Shown piece by piece: positions 19,346 through 29,632 of a DNA stretch of 64,000 nucleotides. Below the pieces are notes generated by a model. It was not told the origin of the DNA. It did not search any database and worked only from the letters and a program-made list of their open reading frames with translations. The stretch is taken from the NCBI RefSeq assembly GCF_008087665.1, contig NZ_CP042912.1, positions 3,472,001 to 3,536,000 of the forward strand, given 5' to 3'. The translations under genes and the position numbers were made by a program. The DNA is from Mariniblastus fucicola. Lineage in GTDB: Bacteria > Planctomycetota > Planctomycetia > Pirellulales > Pirellulaceae. Positions within the stretch are counted from its first letter, which is position 1. Each line of letters begins with the position of its first letter.

Positions 19346-20875
19346 ATGTCCGTCAACCGACCGCAAACCATCAGCGCAGCATTGGCGATTTTAACGCTTT
19401 TTGCCGCCGCTGCATGGGGGCAGCAAAAGGGAGCTGACATTCCTGTTTACGAGTCGAAGAACGCAATCTTCGGTTCAAGTTCAACTTCTGGCGAAGACCG
19501 ATTTCTCAAAGCGGCTTTGGAGGAGGAAATTGTTTTGCCTTTCGCCGAAACGCCTTCGATTCCAGACTTCCCAAACAGCCCGAGCATCGAGCGTTTGGAA
19601 AATCGGCGGGCTCGAGAATCGCGAACGTCAACACAGCAGACTCCTGAACTGGCTCCGAATCAGCAAGGGAAACAGGATCCCAATCGGACTCCAGACATGC
19701 GACGTGCCAATGCAGAGATTGACTCGCTCTTTGGCAGAACTTCTGAATCGTTCGTCGACAAAGACGGATACTTTATCGCATCGGCCGGCGGTGGACTGTG
19801 GTCAGACTTCAAGCAGCCCTCAAGTCCTCGCGTTGCCATGCGGCCGCAGTTGAATGCTTCGCAATCGCCAGCCAGCAAGGCAGCCGGTGCCGCTGACTCT
19901 GCGATAAAGAGTGTAGTTGATGGCGGGACCGGCAGTCAGTTCGAGAGCGTCGTCGATGGCTCCATAGAAAGCAATACTGCCAGCGGATCAGTGGACTTGG
20001 CGAGCCCAACAGCGGATGCTTTTGCGACGCAACAACCGGTACAGTATGGCCAGTCAAAATTGCGTCTGCGGATCGGATTTGACGCTTTGCTGTTTCAACG
20101 CGGCCGGCCGGAAGACACGGTTTTCGCTTCCGATGACACCGGCCAGGAGTGGTCGTTTGGAGACTTCGATTTCTCCGACGGAGACGCCCGCTATTTCGTT
20201 CAGTTCATGGGCGACGACATGTCAGGTTTCGAGTTCACATTCTTCGATTTCAATTCTTTCGCATCAACGATCGAAGCTTCCGGCGAAAACGTGGTGCCGT
20301 TTTTCTTTCAGGGCAACCCGGTCGACACGTCGACGGACTACGATCTGGTTTACACATCTCGTTTGAAGAACATCGAACTGAATTCATGGCTCCGCCACAA
20401 CGCAGTCCAGCGATCGGGATACGGACTTCGACATATCAACCTGGACGAATCATTCAATGTGCTCAATGGCGGAAACATCACCAACGGCCTGTTCTCCAGA
20501 ACCGACAACGATCTGTGGGGATTGACGCGGATGTGGGAGCGGCGTCGTTCGTTGCTCAATCGCGTGACCCTGATCGGTGGCGTCGATGCGGGGCTGTATT
20601 TGAATCGTGTCAAAATTGATGTCGATACGCTCAACATTGATGATTCGAGTGAGGAAAAGAATCTGGCCGGTTCGCTGGGTTTCAATCTGGGGCTTGAGTA
20701 TCAGGTCGCCGAGCAAGTGACGTTGAAGTTCGGGTATGAGGGACTGGGACTGTTCGGCGTTGGACTGGCGTCAACCCAGAGCTTGGAACAGGACGTTTTC
20801 AACGGGCTTGGCGAGCCCGAACTAGGGAGCGTTTACTTTGGTGGCTTTCATATCGGAGCGATGGCGACGTTCTAG
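19346..20875 (+). CDS. BBP7-like outer-membrane beta-barrel protein
   Basis: Secreted planctomycete surface protein of the BBP7-like type. The ATG at 19346 (after a CGGAGA ribosome site) gives a signal peptide MSVNRPQTISAALAILTLFA...WGQ. Residues about 30-220 are a low-complexity linker rich in Ser, Ala and Pro. From about 225 on (KLRLRIGFDALLFQRGRP...) alternating hydrophobic strands rich in aromatic residues suggest a barrel, ending in the typical aromatic strand FGGFHIGAMATF. The stop TAG lies in a CTAG that is the duplicated target of IS copy 1, so the end of the gene abuts the IS without loss. Confidence 0.78.
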   Translation: MSVNRPQTISAALAILTLFAAAAWGQQKGADIPVYESKNAIFGSSSTSGEDRFLKAALEEEIVLPFAETPSIPDFPNSPSIERLENRRARESRTSTQQTPELAPNQQGKQDPNRTPDMRRANAEIDSLFGRTSESFVDKDGYFIASAGGGLWSDFKQPSSPRVAMRPQLNASQSPASKAAGAADSAIKSVVDGGTGSQFESVVDGSIESNTASGSVDLASPTADAFATQQPVQYGQSKLRLRIGFDALLFQRGRPEDTVFASDDTGQEWSFGDFDFSDGDARYFVQFMGDDMSGFEFTFFDFNSFASTIEASGENVVPFFFQGNPVDTSTDYDLVYTSRLKNIELNSWLRHNAVQRSGYGLRHINLDESFNVLNGGNITNGLFSRTDNDLWGLTRMWERRRSLLNRVTLIGGVDAGLYLNRVKIDVDTLNIDDSSEEKNLAGSLGFNLGLEYQVAEQVTLKFGYEGLGLFGVGLASTQSLEQDVFNGLGEPELGSVYFGGFHIGAMATF

Positions 20876-20954
20876 TACTACAGCGCTAGGTTGATATTTG
20901 AGAATTAGTTGAAATTTGGGATTCTATATCGTTCATGCACAAGGAGGTGCTTTG

Positions 20955-22229
20955 ATGGATGGTACTTGGATTCGTCAGATGAAACCAGCTTTGACACGTT
21001 TTCTGAATCGGTTCTCCGATTGTTTTAGTCGAAAAGATACCCGTGCTCATATGCCAACGTATGTTCAGGGTCAGCTATCAAACCTTGCTCGCAAGAGTGT
21101 TGAGCCCATTGCACTGGCTGCCGGAGTTCCCGTTCGCACGCTTCAGGAGTTTCTTGCTCAATACGCATGGAATGAAGACGCCGTGCGAGATCGTCTGCAA
21201 CAGATGGTGGCAACGGAGCGCGGTAGCAAGCGTGCCATCGGCGTGTTTGACGAAACGAGCGATGTCAAGAAAGGCACCAAGACGCCTGGCGTTCAGCGTC
21301 AGTGGTGTGGCAAGGTTGGCAAGACCGATAACTGCATGGTGACGGTTCATCTTGCTTTTGCTCAGGATGACTTTCACTGCTTGCTTGATGGTGAGTTGTT
21401 CCTTCCTGAGAGCTGGTCTGAAGATCGCGAGCGTTGTCGCGTTGCCGGGATCCCCGACGAAATGGTGTATCAGCCAAAGTGGAAGATCGCACTGGAGCTT
21501 TACGATCGCGCGCTGTCCAACGGTCTGGAGTTTGAGTGGATCACCTTTGACGAAGGCTACGGCTCCAAAGGCCCGTTTTTACGAGCTCTTGATGCCAAAG
21601 CACAGTTATTCATCGGCGAGGTTCCGGTTTCAATGACCGGCTGGATCAAGAAACCCGGGCTCCAACATCCTCCCAAAGATCCGTGTCGTGGTCGGCCGCA
21701 AAAAGGTGCGCGAGTTGCCAAAGACAATCCCAAAGCTCAGCCGTTTCGCAAACTGCTGGAAGAATCCACGCGGTTCACGAATCAGTCATGGGAGCGTTAT
21801 CGCGTCAAAGATGGAGATAAAGGTCCCATGGTCTGGGAAGTCAAGCATGCGATGATCTATCGTCCTGACGGCAAGTGTGTTTCGAGCAAGCGTTGGCACT
21901 TGTTGGTGGCTCGTAACCCACTCAAGCCGGATGAAATCAAGTACTTTCTCAGCAACGCGCCGGCTGCAACAAGCGTTCAAAAGTTGTTGCTCGTTGCCTT
22001 CAGCCGCTGGCATGTCGAACGTTGCTTCCAGGATCAAAAGCAGGACATTGGACTCGACGCCTGGGAGGGCCGGAAGTATCTCGGGCTCAAACGACACATG
22101 ATTCTGTCGTGCGTAAGCTACCTGTTCTTGACGAAGATGCGAGAAAAGCTCGGGGGAAAAAAAATCTGGGTTCACCGTCTATCAGGTTCACGACGCCGTA
22201 TCGGCACTGGTCCAGACTTGGTGGCTTAA
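20955..22229 (+). CDS. IS701 family transposase (frameshifted C-terminus), copy 1
   Basis: DDE transposase of the IS701 type: acidic motifs IGVFDETSDVKKG, the WITFDEGYGSKGPFL block, and WHVERCFQDQKQDIGLD with the catalytic glutamate region. The ATG at 20955 has AAGGAGGT seven bases upstream; the frame is open from a TTG at 20916. The zero frame ends at 22229 after about 24 codons with no transposase look. A shift of +1 (or -2) at the G5A8 tract at 22152-22164 opens a further 78 codons to the TAG at 22396-22398, giving a basic tail (TVYQVHDAVSALVQTWWLKG...RTRKKLRRIGIKV) typical of transposase C-termini. The full product is therefore probably made by slippage. Confidence 0.92.
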   Translation: MDGTWIRQMKPALTRFLNRFSDCFSRKDTRAHMPTYVQGQLSNLARKSVEPIALAAGVPVRTLQEFLAQYAWNEDAVRDRLQQMVATERGSKRAIGVFDETSDVKKGTKTPGVQRQWCGKVGKTDNCMVTVHLAFAQDDFHCLLDGELFLPESWSEDRERCRVAGIPDEMVYQPKWKIALELYDRALSNGLEFEWITFDEGYGSKGPFLRALDAKAQLFIGEVPVSMTGWIKKPGLQHPPKDPCRGRPQKGARVAKDNPKAQPFRKLLEESTRFTNQSWERYRVKDGDKGPMVWEVKHAMIYRPDGKCVSSKRWHLLVARNPLKPDEIKYFLSNAPAATSVQKLLLVAFSRWHVERCFQDQKQDIGLDAWEGRKYLGLKRHMILSCVSYLFLTKMREKLGGKKIWVHRLSGSRRRIGTGPDLVA

Positions 22230-22398
22230 GGGGCGGGCATCGTCGGCGCTACTGGACCGGGTCGCCGCTACGATTCAGTACCACCAACAACGAAACGCAA
22301 AAGCAACAAGATCACACGCCAAGAGAACTCGCAAAAAACTCCGGAGAATTGGCATCAAAGTAAGCAAAATCAAACGATGCTACTGGGGTTCAACCTAG
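22165..22398 (+). other. Out-of-frame C-terminal extension of IS701 transposase, copy 1
   Basis: A stop-free stretch of 77 codons plus TAG, lying in the frame reached by skipping one base or backing up two at the A8 tract just before it. It encodes SGFTVYQVHDAVSALVQTWW and then a strongly basic end with RTRKKLRRIGIKVSKIKRC. It ends inside the right terminal inverted repeat. It has no start codon of its own. The same arrangement is present in copies 2 and 3. Confidence 0.75.
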
Positions 22399-22408
22399 CG
22401 CTGTAGTA

Positions 22409-23686
22409 CTAGGGCCGAGTCTGGCCATTGCCGCGGACTCGATAGTTGAAGCTCGTCAATTGCTCAACGCCAACAGGGCCGCGAGCATGCATCTTGCCGG
22501 TGGCGATCCCGATCTCGGCGCCCATGCCGAACTCGCCTCCGTCTGCAAACTGAGTCGACGCATTGTGTAGCAGGATCGCCGAGTCGATCGAATTGAAGAA
22601 TTTCGCGACCGATTCCGGGTTCTCGGAGATGATCGATTCCGTATGCCCGGAAGAATGTTGGGAGATGTGAGCGATCGCTTCGTCGACATTTGACACGACT
22701 TTTACCGAAAGAATTGCTTCCAGGTATTCCGCCGACCAATCTTCCTCGCTGGCTGGTTTGGCTGCCGGCCACGTGCTGCAAACGGCTTCGTCGCCACGAA
22801 TCTCACAGCCCGATTCCGCCAATCGTTCAAGGATCGGTTTCAGGTGACTCGCCACAACGTTCTCGTGAATCAATAAAGTTTCAGCAGCGCCACAGACTCC
22901 TGTTCGGCGCATCTTGGCGTTATGAACTACCTCGACGGCCATTTCCAGATCCGCAGAAGCATCTACGAACACGTGGCAAATACCTTCCAGGTGAGCAAAT
23001 ACTGGCACGCGGCAGTCTGCCTGAACGCGGCCGACCAACCCCTTGCCGCCGCGAGGAACAATCACGTCGATATTGCCTCCCAACCCGGCAAGCATCTCAC
23101 CCACCGCCGCGCGATCGGTCGTCGGAACCATCTGAATGGATTCGACCGGCAAGCCCGCGATTTCCAGTCCTGTTTGCAAGCAGCTTAAAATTGCAGTCGA
23201 ACTGTGAATGGAATCGCTTCCGCCACGGAGGATAACTGCGTTGCCAGCCATCAGGCAAAGCGCGCCTGCATCCGCCGTCACGTTTGGGCGGCTTTCGTAG
23301 ATCACGCCGATCACTCCCAGCGGCGTGCGGACGCGTTCGATATCCAGCCCGTTAGGACGTTGCCACTTTGCAATCACCGATCCAACAGGGTCTGCCAGTT
23401 GGGCAATCGCACGCAACCCGCTGACCATCGCCGCGATGCGATCATCGTTGAGCTCAAGTCGATCGATCATTGCACTGCTCAGATTCGCTTCACGCCCTGC
23501 TGCAACGTCAACGCTGTTCTTCTGCTTGATCGAATCCGCATGCTTTTCGATTTCTTCGGCTGCGACGTTAATTGCCGTACGCTTTTGAGCCGCGTTTGCG
23601 GTCGCTAAAATCCGCGATGCGGTTCTCGCGTTTTTGCCAAGTTCCAACATGGCGTCGGCGACGTTCAGTTTTGTAGATTCGGTCAT
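22409..23686 (-). CDS. proA: Gamma-glutamyl phosphate reductase
   Basis: Second enzyme of proline synthesis; it reduces gamma-glutamyl phosphate to glutamate semialdehyde with NADPH. ALDH-fold signatures are present: [29 protein letters not shown], and the active-site segment [15 protein letters not shown] containing the catalytic cysteine, then [27 protein letters not shown]. The ATG at 23686 ([14 protein letters not shown]) is chosen over the GTG at 23692. The stop TAG lies in the CTAG flank of IS copy 1; before insertion it overlapped the BBP7-like stop. proB is not in the window. Confidence 0.95.
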   Translation of the reverse strand: MTESTKLNVADAMLELGKNARTASRILATANAAQKRTAINVAAEEIEKHADSIKQKNSVDVAAGREANLSSAMIDRLELNDDRIAAMVSGLRAIAQLADPVGSVIAKWQRPNGLDIERVRTPLGVIGVIYESRPNVTADAGALCLMAGNAVILRGGSDSIHSSTAILSCLQTGLEIAGLPVESIQMVPTTDRAAVGEMLAGLGGNIDVIVPRGGKGLVGRVQADCRVPVFAHLEGICHVFVDASADLEMAVEVVHNAKMRRTGVCGAAETLLIHENVVASHLKPILERLAESGCEIRGDEAVCSTWPAAKPASEEDWSAEYLEAILSVKVVSNVDEAIAHISQHSSGHTESIISENPESVAKFFNSIDSAILLHNASTQFADGGEFGMGAEIGIATGKMHARGPVGVEQLTSFNYRVRGNGQTRP

Positions 23687-23781
23687 GGTCACAATGCGGC
23701 TTGTTGCGTCGCCGCCTGAAATCGGGGAAAATCGTGGAACCAGCGATCATAACGACAACCACTGTACGGGACGAGGACAAC

Positions 23782-24729
23782 ATGAAGTCATTTTCACTCC
23801 ACAACGGCGACCAAATTCCAGCGATCGGCCTCGGCACCTGGAAAATGGAAGACGGCGCGGCGAAAGACGCAGTTTCCACGGCTCTCGAAGTCGGATATCG
23901 ACACATCGATTGCGCCGCGATCTATATGAATGAAGCCGATGTCGGAAACGCATTCGTGCAGGCATTCGACAACGGCCTCTCTCGCGAAGACGTTTTCATC
24001 ACCTCGAAACTGTGGAATGACAGTCACAAACCGGAGCATGTTCGGCCCGCGTTGGAAGAATCACTGAAGCTGCTTCAGTTGGACTACCTGGACCTCTACT
24101 TGATTCACTGGCCGGTCGCGATCAAGCATGGAACCTGGTTGCCACAGAGCGGCGAGGACTTTATCCCGATCGATGAGATTCCCATCATCGAAACATGGCA
24201 AGCGATGGAAGAGTGTGTTTCTGCCGGGCTGATCAAACACATTGGTGTCTCCAATTTCAACATTCGGCGTTTGGAAGAATTGCTGGACAAAGGCAGCATT
24301 CAACCGTCGACCAACCAGGTCGAGTGCCATCCCTTCCTGCCGCAGAATGAGCTTTTTGGATTTTGCAACTCCAATAAAATTCAATTGGTCGCGTATTCGC
24401 CATTGGGGTCTGGTGATCGACCAGAACGAATGCGTGGTGAGTCGGATCCGAATCTTTTTGAGGTACCGCAAATTGCCGATATCGCAAAGAAGCACGACAA
24501 ATCGATCGGGCAGATTTTGCTTTCGTGGGCAGCAACCCGCGGGACCGTGGCCATCCCGAAATCAACCAACCGGCAGCGTCTGAATGACAATCTTGCTGCG
24601 GCTGAGTTTGAACTGCCTGTCGAAGATCTGGAAACAATCGACGATATCGGAATCGCACATCGGTATGTGCATGGCAAGTTTTTTGAACTCGCTGGCAGCC
24701 CTTATCGAGCCGACGACATCTGGAGTTAG
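23782..24729 (+). CDS. Aldo/keto reductase
   Basis: NADPH-dependent reductase of the AKR superfamily. The signature GYRHIDCAAIYMNEADVG supplies catalytic Asp and Tyr; SKLWN the Lys; and LIHWPVA the His. The C-terminal cofactor segment AIPKSTNRQRLNDNL is present. The ATG at 23782 follows a CGAGGAC ribosome site; 315 residues is normal, although a 2,5-diketo-gluconate-reductase-like subgroup is usually nearer 280. The stop TAG is part of the TTAG target of IS copy 2, which inserted directly after it without altering the protein. Divergent from proA. The physiological substrate is unknown. Confidence 0.92.
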   Translation: MKSFSLHNGDQIPAIGLGTWKMEDGAAKDAVSTALEVGYRHIDCAAIYMNEADVGNAFVQAFDNGLSREDVFITSKLWNDSHKPEHVRPALEESLKLLQLDYLDLYLIHWPVAIKHGTWLPQSGEDFIPIDEIPIIETWQAMEECVSAGLIKHIGVSNFNIRRLEELLDKGSIQPSTNQVECHPFLPQNELFGFCNSNKIQLVAYSPLGSGDRPERMRGESDPNLFEVPQIADIAKKHDKSIGQILLSWAATRGTVAIPKSTNRQRLNDNLAAAEFELPVEDLETIDDIGIAHRYVHGKFFELAGSPYRADDIWS

Positions 24730-26262
24730 TACTACAGCGCTAGGTTGATATTTGAGAATTAGTTGAAATTTGGGATTCTATATCGTTCATGCACAAGGAG
24801 GTGCTTTGATGGATGGTACTTGGATTCGTCAGATGAAACCAGCTTTGACACGTTTTCTGAATCGGTTCTCCGATTGTTTTAGTCGAAAAGATACCCGTGC
24901 TCATATGCCAACGTATGTTCAGGGTCAGCTATCAAACCTTGCTCGCAAGAGTGTTGAGCCCATTGCACTGGCTGCCGGAGTTCCCGTTCGCACGCTTCAG
25001 GAGTTTCTTGCTCAATACGCATGGAATGAAGACGCCGTGCGAGATCGTCTGCAACAGATGGTGGCAACGGAGCGCGGTAGCAAGCGTGCCATCGGCGTGT
25101 TTGACGAAACGAGCGATGTCAAGAAAGGCACCAAGACGCCTGGCGTTCAGCGTCAGTGGTGTGGCAAGGTTGGCAAGACCGATAACTGCATGGTGACGGT
25201 TCATCTTGCTTTTGCTCAGGATGACTTTCACTGCTTGCTTGATGGTGAGTTGTTCCTTCCTGAGAGCTGGTCTGAAGATCGCGAGCGTTGTCGCGTTGCC
25301 GGGATCCCCGACGAAATGGTGTATCAGCCAAAGTGGAAGATCGCACTGGAGCTTTACGATCGCGCGCTGTCCAACGGTCTGGAGTTTGAGTGGATCACCT
25401 TTGACGAAGGCTACGGCTCCAAAGGCCCGTTTTTACGAGCTCTTGATGCCAAAGCACAGTTATTCATCGGCGAGGTTCCGGTTTCAATGACCGGCTGGAT
25501 CAAGAAACCCGGGCTCCAACATCCTCCCAAAGATCCGTGTCGTGGTCGGCCGCAAAAAGGTGCGCGAGTTGCCAAAGACAATCCCAAAGCTCAGCCGTTT
25601 CGCAAACTGCTGGAAGAATCCACGCGGTTCACGAATCAGTCATGGGAGCGTTATCGCGTCAAAGATGGAGATAAAGGTCCCATGGTCTGGGAAGTCAAGC
25701 ATGCGATGATCTATCGTCCTGACGGCAAGTGTGTTTCGAGCAAGCGTTGGCACTTGTTGGTGGCTCGTAACCCACTCAAGCCGGATGAAATCAAGTACTT
25801 TCTCAGCAACGCGCCGGCTGCAACAAGCGTTCAAAAGTTGTTGCTCGTTGCCTTCAGCCGCTGGCATGTCGAACGTTGCTTCCAGGATCAAAAGCAGGAC
25901 ATTGGACTCGACGCCTGGGAGGGCCGGAAGTATCTCGGGCTCAAACGACACATGATTCTGTCGTGCGTAAGCTACCTGTTCTTGACGAAGATGCGAGAAA
26001 AGCTCGGGGGAAAAAAAATCAGGGTTCACCGTCTATCAGGTTCACGACGCCGTATCGGCACTGGTCCAGACTTGGTGGCTTAAGGGGCGGGCATCGTCGG
26101 CGCTACTGGACCGGGTTGCCGCTACGATTCAGTACCACCAACAACGAAACGCAAAAGCAACAAGATCACACACCAAGAGAACTCGCAAAAAACTCCGGAG
26201 AATTGGCATCAAAGTAAGCAAAATCAAACGATGCTACTGGGGTTCAACCTAGCGCTGTAGTA
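24730..26262 (+). mobile_element. IS701-type insertion sequence, copy 2
   Basis: Same 1,533-bp element as copy 1, with the same terminal inverted repeats and a perfect TTAG target duplication (24726-24729 and 26263-26266). It differs from copies 1 and 3 at a few bases, including W to R in the codon after the A8 tract region and a C to T near 26118. It lies next to MITE-like repeat A, whose first base follows the right TTAG. Confidence 0.93.
24809..26083 (+). CDS. IS701 family transposase (frameshifted C-terminus), copy 2
   Basis: Same protein as in copy 1, with one residue change in the zero-frame tail (KKIRVHRL instead of KKIWVHRL). The ATG at 24809 follows AAGGAGGT. The basic C-terminal extension again lies behind the G5A8 tract (A8 at 26011-26018) in another frame and stays open to the right inverted repeat. 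Confidence 0.92.
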   Translation: MDGTWIRQMKPALTRFLNRFSDCFSRKDTRAHMPTYVQGQLSNLARKSVEPIALAAGVPVRTLQEFLAQYAWNEDAVRDRLQQMVATERGSKRAIGVFDETSDVKKGTKTPGVQRQWCGKVGKTDNCMVTVHLAFAQDDFHCLLDGELFLPESWSEDRERCRVAGIPDEMVYQPKWKIALELYDRALSNGLEFEWITFDEGYGSKGPFLRALDAKAQLFIGEVPVSMTGWIKKPGLQHPPKDPCRGRPQKGARVAKDNPKAQPFRKLLEESTRFTNQSWERYRVKDGDKGPMVWEVKHAMIYRPDGKCVSSKRWHLLVARNPLKPDEIKYFLSNAPAATSVQKLLLVAFSRWHVERCFQDQKQDIGLDAWEGRKYLGLKRHMILSCVSYLFLTKMREKLGGKKIRVHRLSGSRRRIGTGPDLVA

Positions 26263-26266
26263 TTAG

Positions 26267-26396
26267 GCACTGTTTGACAAATTGATTTTCATGTCATCAA
26301 CACGGCCAAACATGAGCGGCAAGGCGCTAGCCGCCGTTAAAAAGCGCAACGGAACGGCGGCTAGCGCCTTCCCGCTCACATTTACCAAACAGTACC
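26267..26396 (+). repeat. MITE-like palindromic repeat A
   Basis: About 130 bp with ends GCACTGTTTGACAAATTG and ACCAAACAGTACC (last end degenerate). The core is a strong hairpin, AGCGGCAAGGCGCTAGCCGCC against GGCGGCTAGCGCC. It is related to repeats B (29500-29628) and C (31170-31297). It has no coding capacity. It abuts the right TTAG of IS copy 2, as if that IS had used the repeat's own YTAR-like flank as a target. Confidence 0.75.
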
Positions 26397-26454
26397 AGAA
26401 TGTCGCGACGCGGCGTTTGGGCGTGGTGCTCGTATTTGCGCTGGGTTTGGGGCA

Positions 26455-26486
26455 TAAAAAAAGCGGCTCAACCAGTGAGCCGCTTT
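26455..26486 (-). terminator. Intrinsic terminator of eno
   Basis: On the minus strand a ten-pair stem (AAGCGGCTCA with TGAGCCGCTT, loop about CTGGT) is followed by a run of T residues (26455-26460 on the plus strand are A). It lies about 27 bases after the eno stop codon. Confidence 0.85.
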
Positions 26487-26512
26487 CTCTTGATGTCAAT
26501 CAGCTTGAGTTT

Positions 26513-27997
<1,485 letters not shown>

Positions 27998-28081
27998 TCA
28001 GGAGTTGAGACTTGAGGCGCGAAAGCTCGGTTGCTGAGGGAGTTCGCGCCGTCGCTCATTCAGGCGTCGGTCCTGGAAGGC

Positions 28082-29218
28082 TCAGCCGGCAAACTGGACG
28101 CGAACGCCCTTGGTCTTTCGCCGAACTTCGTAACCCGACTTTGAGCTCTGAACTTTGTCAGGACGCGTCGTCCTTTCCACCAACAGCCCGTCCAAAGGAC
28201 TCCTCACGCCGGTCGCGCCGACGGTGCTGACGTGCGTGTAAATCATCGTCGTCGAAACGTCGGCGTGCCCCAACAGTTCCTGAATCGTGCGAATGTCGCT
28301 GCCGGCTTCCAGCAAGTGCGTGGCAAAGCTGTGTCGCAGCGCATGACAACTGGCTCGCTTCGAAACGCTCGCGTCTCGAATCGCTTTGCAGATCCAACGC
28401 TGCACTGTGTTCTCATGAATGTGATGGCGTCGAATCTGATTACGATCACCATCTCCGGCTCGCTGTCCGTACTTGTTCTCCTCTGACTCCAGAGGCTCAC
28501 GCGGACGGGGATCGACAGTCAACGCATTGGCGGGAAACAGAAACTGCCAACCGAATTGACGACCGGCGCTTCGATCTTTCTCTGCCAACGCCGTTGGCAA
28601 CCAAACCCAACCGGCTCCACCGGCGAGGTCTCGTTCGTGCAACCGCCTGACCAAATTGGTTTGACGTAGCAAGCCGGAATTGGCTCGCTGCGGCAACGGA
28701 ACCATTCGATCCTTGTTGCCTTTGCCTTCGCGAATGACGATTTGCTTTCGATCGAAATCGATGTCCTTGACTCTCAGGCGACAGCACTCCATCAGTCGCA
28801 ATCCGGCGCCATACATCAGCTCTGCCATCAACCGATAAGGTTCTTTGTTCAGGCAACCAAAGAAAGTCACGATCTCTTGCCGACTTAGCACGACCGGCAA
28901 TCGCGCCGACGCCTTAGCTCGCATCGCTTCGATTTCGATGGTGCGACCCAGCACTTTTTCGAACAGGAACAGGATCGCGGCAAACGCCTGATTCTGCGTG
29001 CTTGCAGCGACACGCCTGTCGACAGCCAATGACGTCAGGAACAATTCGACGTCGGCTGAGTTCATGTCGTCGGGATGAATCCACTGACCATCGTTTCGAT
29101 TTTTGTGGAACACGAGAAAGCGGCAGACCCATCGCGCATAGGCTTGCTCGGTCCGCTTGGAGTAGTGCATCACGCGAGTTTTGTTGCGGACGAGATCCAA
29201 CAATTTGCTTTGCTTCAT
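28082..29218 (-). CDS. intI: Integron-type tyrosine recombinase (integrase)
   Basis: Site-specific recombinase of the IntI branch of tyrosine recombinases. The catalytic residues are present: Arg in GAGLRLMECCRLRVKD, HALRHSFATHLLEAG (H-x-x-R), and GHADVSTTMIYTH (His and nucleophile Tyr). The IntI-specific extra patch is recognisable as VWLPTALAEK...RQFGWQFLFPA, about residues 205-230, which XerC/XerD lack. The N-terminal SAM-like domain (HYSKRTEQAYARWVCRFLVFH) also matches integron integrases. 378 residues is slightly long, due to an insertion around REPLESEENKYGQRAGDGDRNQ and a basic tail. The start is ATG at 29218. A cassette array is not obvious; see the neighbouring candidate sites. A palindrome TACAATTGTA at about 29274-29283 lies in its upstream region and could be an operator. 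Confidence 0.88.
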   Translation of the reverse strand: MKQSKLLDLVRNKTRVMHYSKRTEQAYARWVCRFLVFHKNRNDGQWIHPDDMNSADVELFLTSLAVDRRVAASTQNQAFAAILFLFEKVLGRTIEIEAMRAKASARLPVVLSRQEIVTFFGCLNKEPYRLMAELMYGAGLRLMECCRLRVKDIDFDRKQIVIREGKGNKDRMVPLPQRANSGLLRQTNLVRRLHERDLAGGAGWVWLPTALAEKDRSAGRQFGWQFLFPANALTVDPRPREPLESEENKYGQRAGDGDRNQIRRHHIHENTVQRWICKAIRDASVSKRASCHALRHSFATHLLEAGSDIRTIQELLGHADVSTTMIYTHVSTVGATGVRSPLDGLLVERTTRPDKVQSSKSGYEVRRKTKGVRVQFAG

Positions 29219-29231
29219 CAGTCAGCCTGCA

Positions 29232-29510
29232 GTTAGGTACATGCGTCGGTGCCGAGCACAGTCACTTCAAGTATACAATTGTACACGTTCTATCACTATT
29301 CGGTATCGTCATATCACGCTGGCAAAATGAGCCCGCGCAGCATTTGACGTTTCAGCCGGGAAAACGCAGAGAATTCCCGGTCTGGTTCCGTTGCAGATGC
29401 GCAGAGAGTGCGTTTTACAGAATGTCTAACCGACTGGTTCGCACTCCAACGCGGCGTGGTGCCCGCACCAGGATGCAGCCAAGCGGCTGGCGGAACCAGG
29501 CACCGGTTGG
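29232..29510 (+). other. Candidate attI/attC region of the integron (weak)
   Basis: Two copies of the integron core motif GTTRRRY or its complement RYYYAAC occur upstream of intI: GTTAGGT at 29232-29238 and GTCTAAC at 29424-29430. The second begins an imperfect palindrome: CTGGTTCGC at 29434-29442 can pair with GCGGAACCAG at 29490-29499, and TCTA/ACCG at 29425-29432 with CGGT...TAGA near 29504-29514. This resembles an attC arm structure, but the right arm overlaps the degenerate left end of repeat B and the terminal core GTTGGTA is not exact. The motif is short enough to occur by chance. Confidence 0.3.
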
Positions 29511-29628
29511 TAGATGTGAGCGGCAAGGCGCTAGCCGCCGTTCCGTTGCGCTTTTTAACGGCGGCTAGCGCCTTGCCGCTCATGTTTGGCCGTGTTGATG
29601 ACATGAAAATCAATTTGTCAAACAGTGC
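29500..29628 (-). repeat. MITE-like palindromic repeat B
   Basis: Copy of the repeat A/C family in opposite orientation, about 129 bp. The left end (GCACCGGTTGGTAGATGTG) is degenerate against GCACTGTTTGGTAACTGTG of repeat C; the right end CAAACAGTGC is intact and is followed by CTAA and then IS copy 3. The core hairpin with CTAGCCGCC is conserved. Confidence 0.72.
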
Positions 29629-29632
29629 CTAA

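Larger units (their letters stand above)
20876..22408 (+). mobile_element. IS701-type insertion sequence, copy 1
   Basis: A 1,533-bp element with near-perfect terminal inverted repeats of about 20 bp starting TACTACAGCGCTAGGTTGA and flanked by a 4-bp target duplication CTAG (20872-20875 and 22409-22412). A YTAR target is known for the IS701 family. It carries one transposase gene with its own AAGGAGGT ribosome site. The target CTAG formed the overlapping stop codons of the BBP7-like gene and proA, and duplication restored both. Confidence 0.93.
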
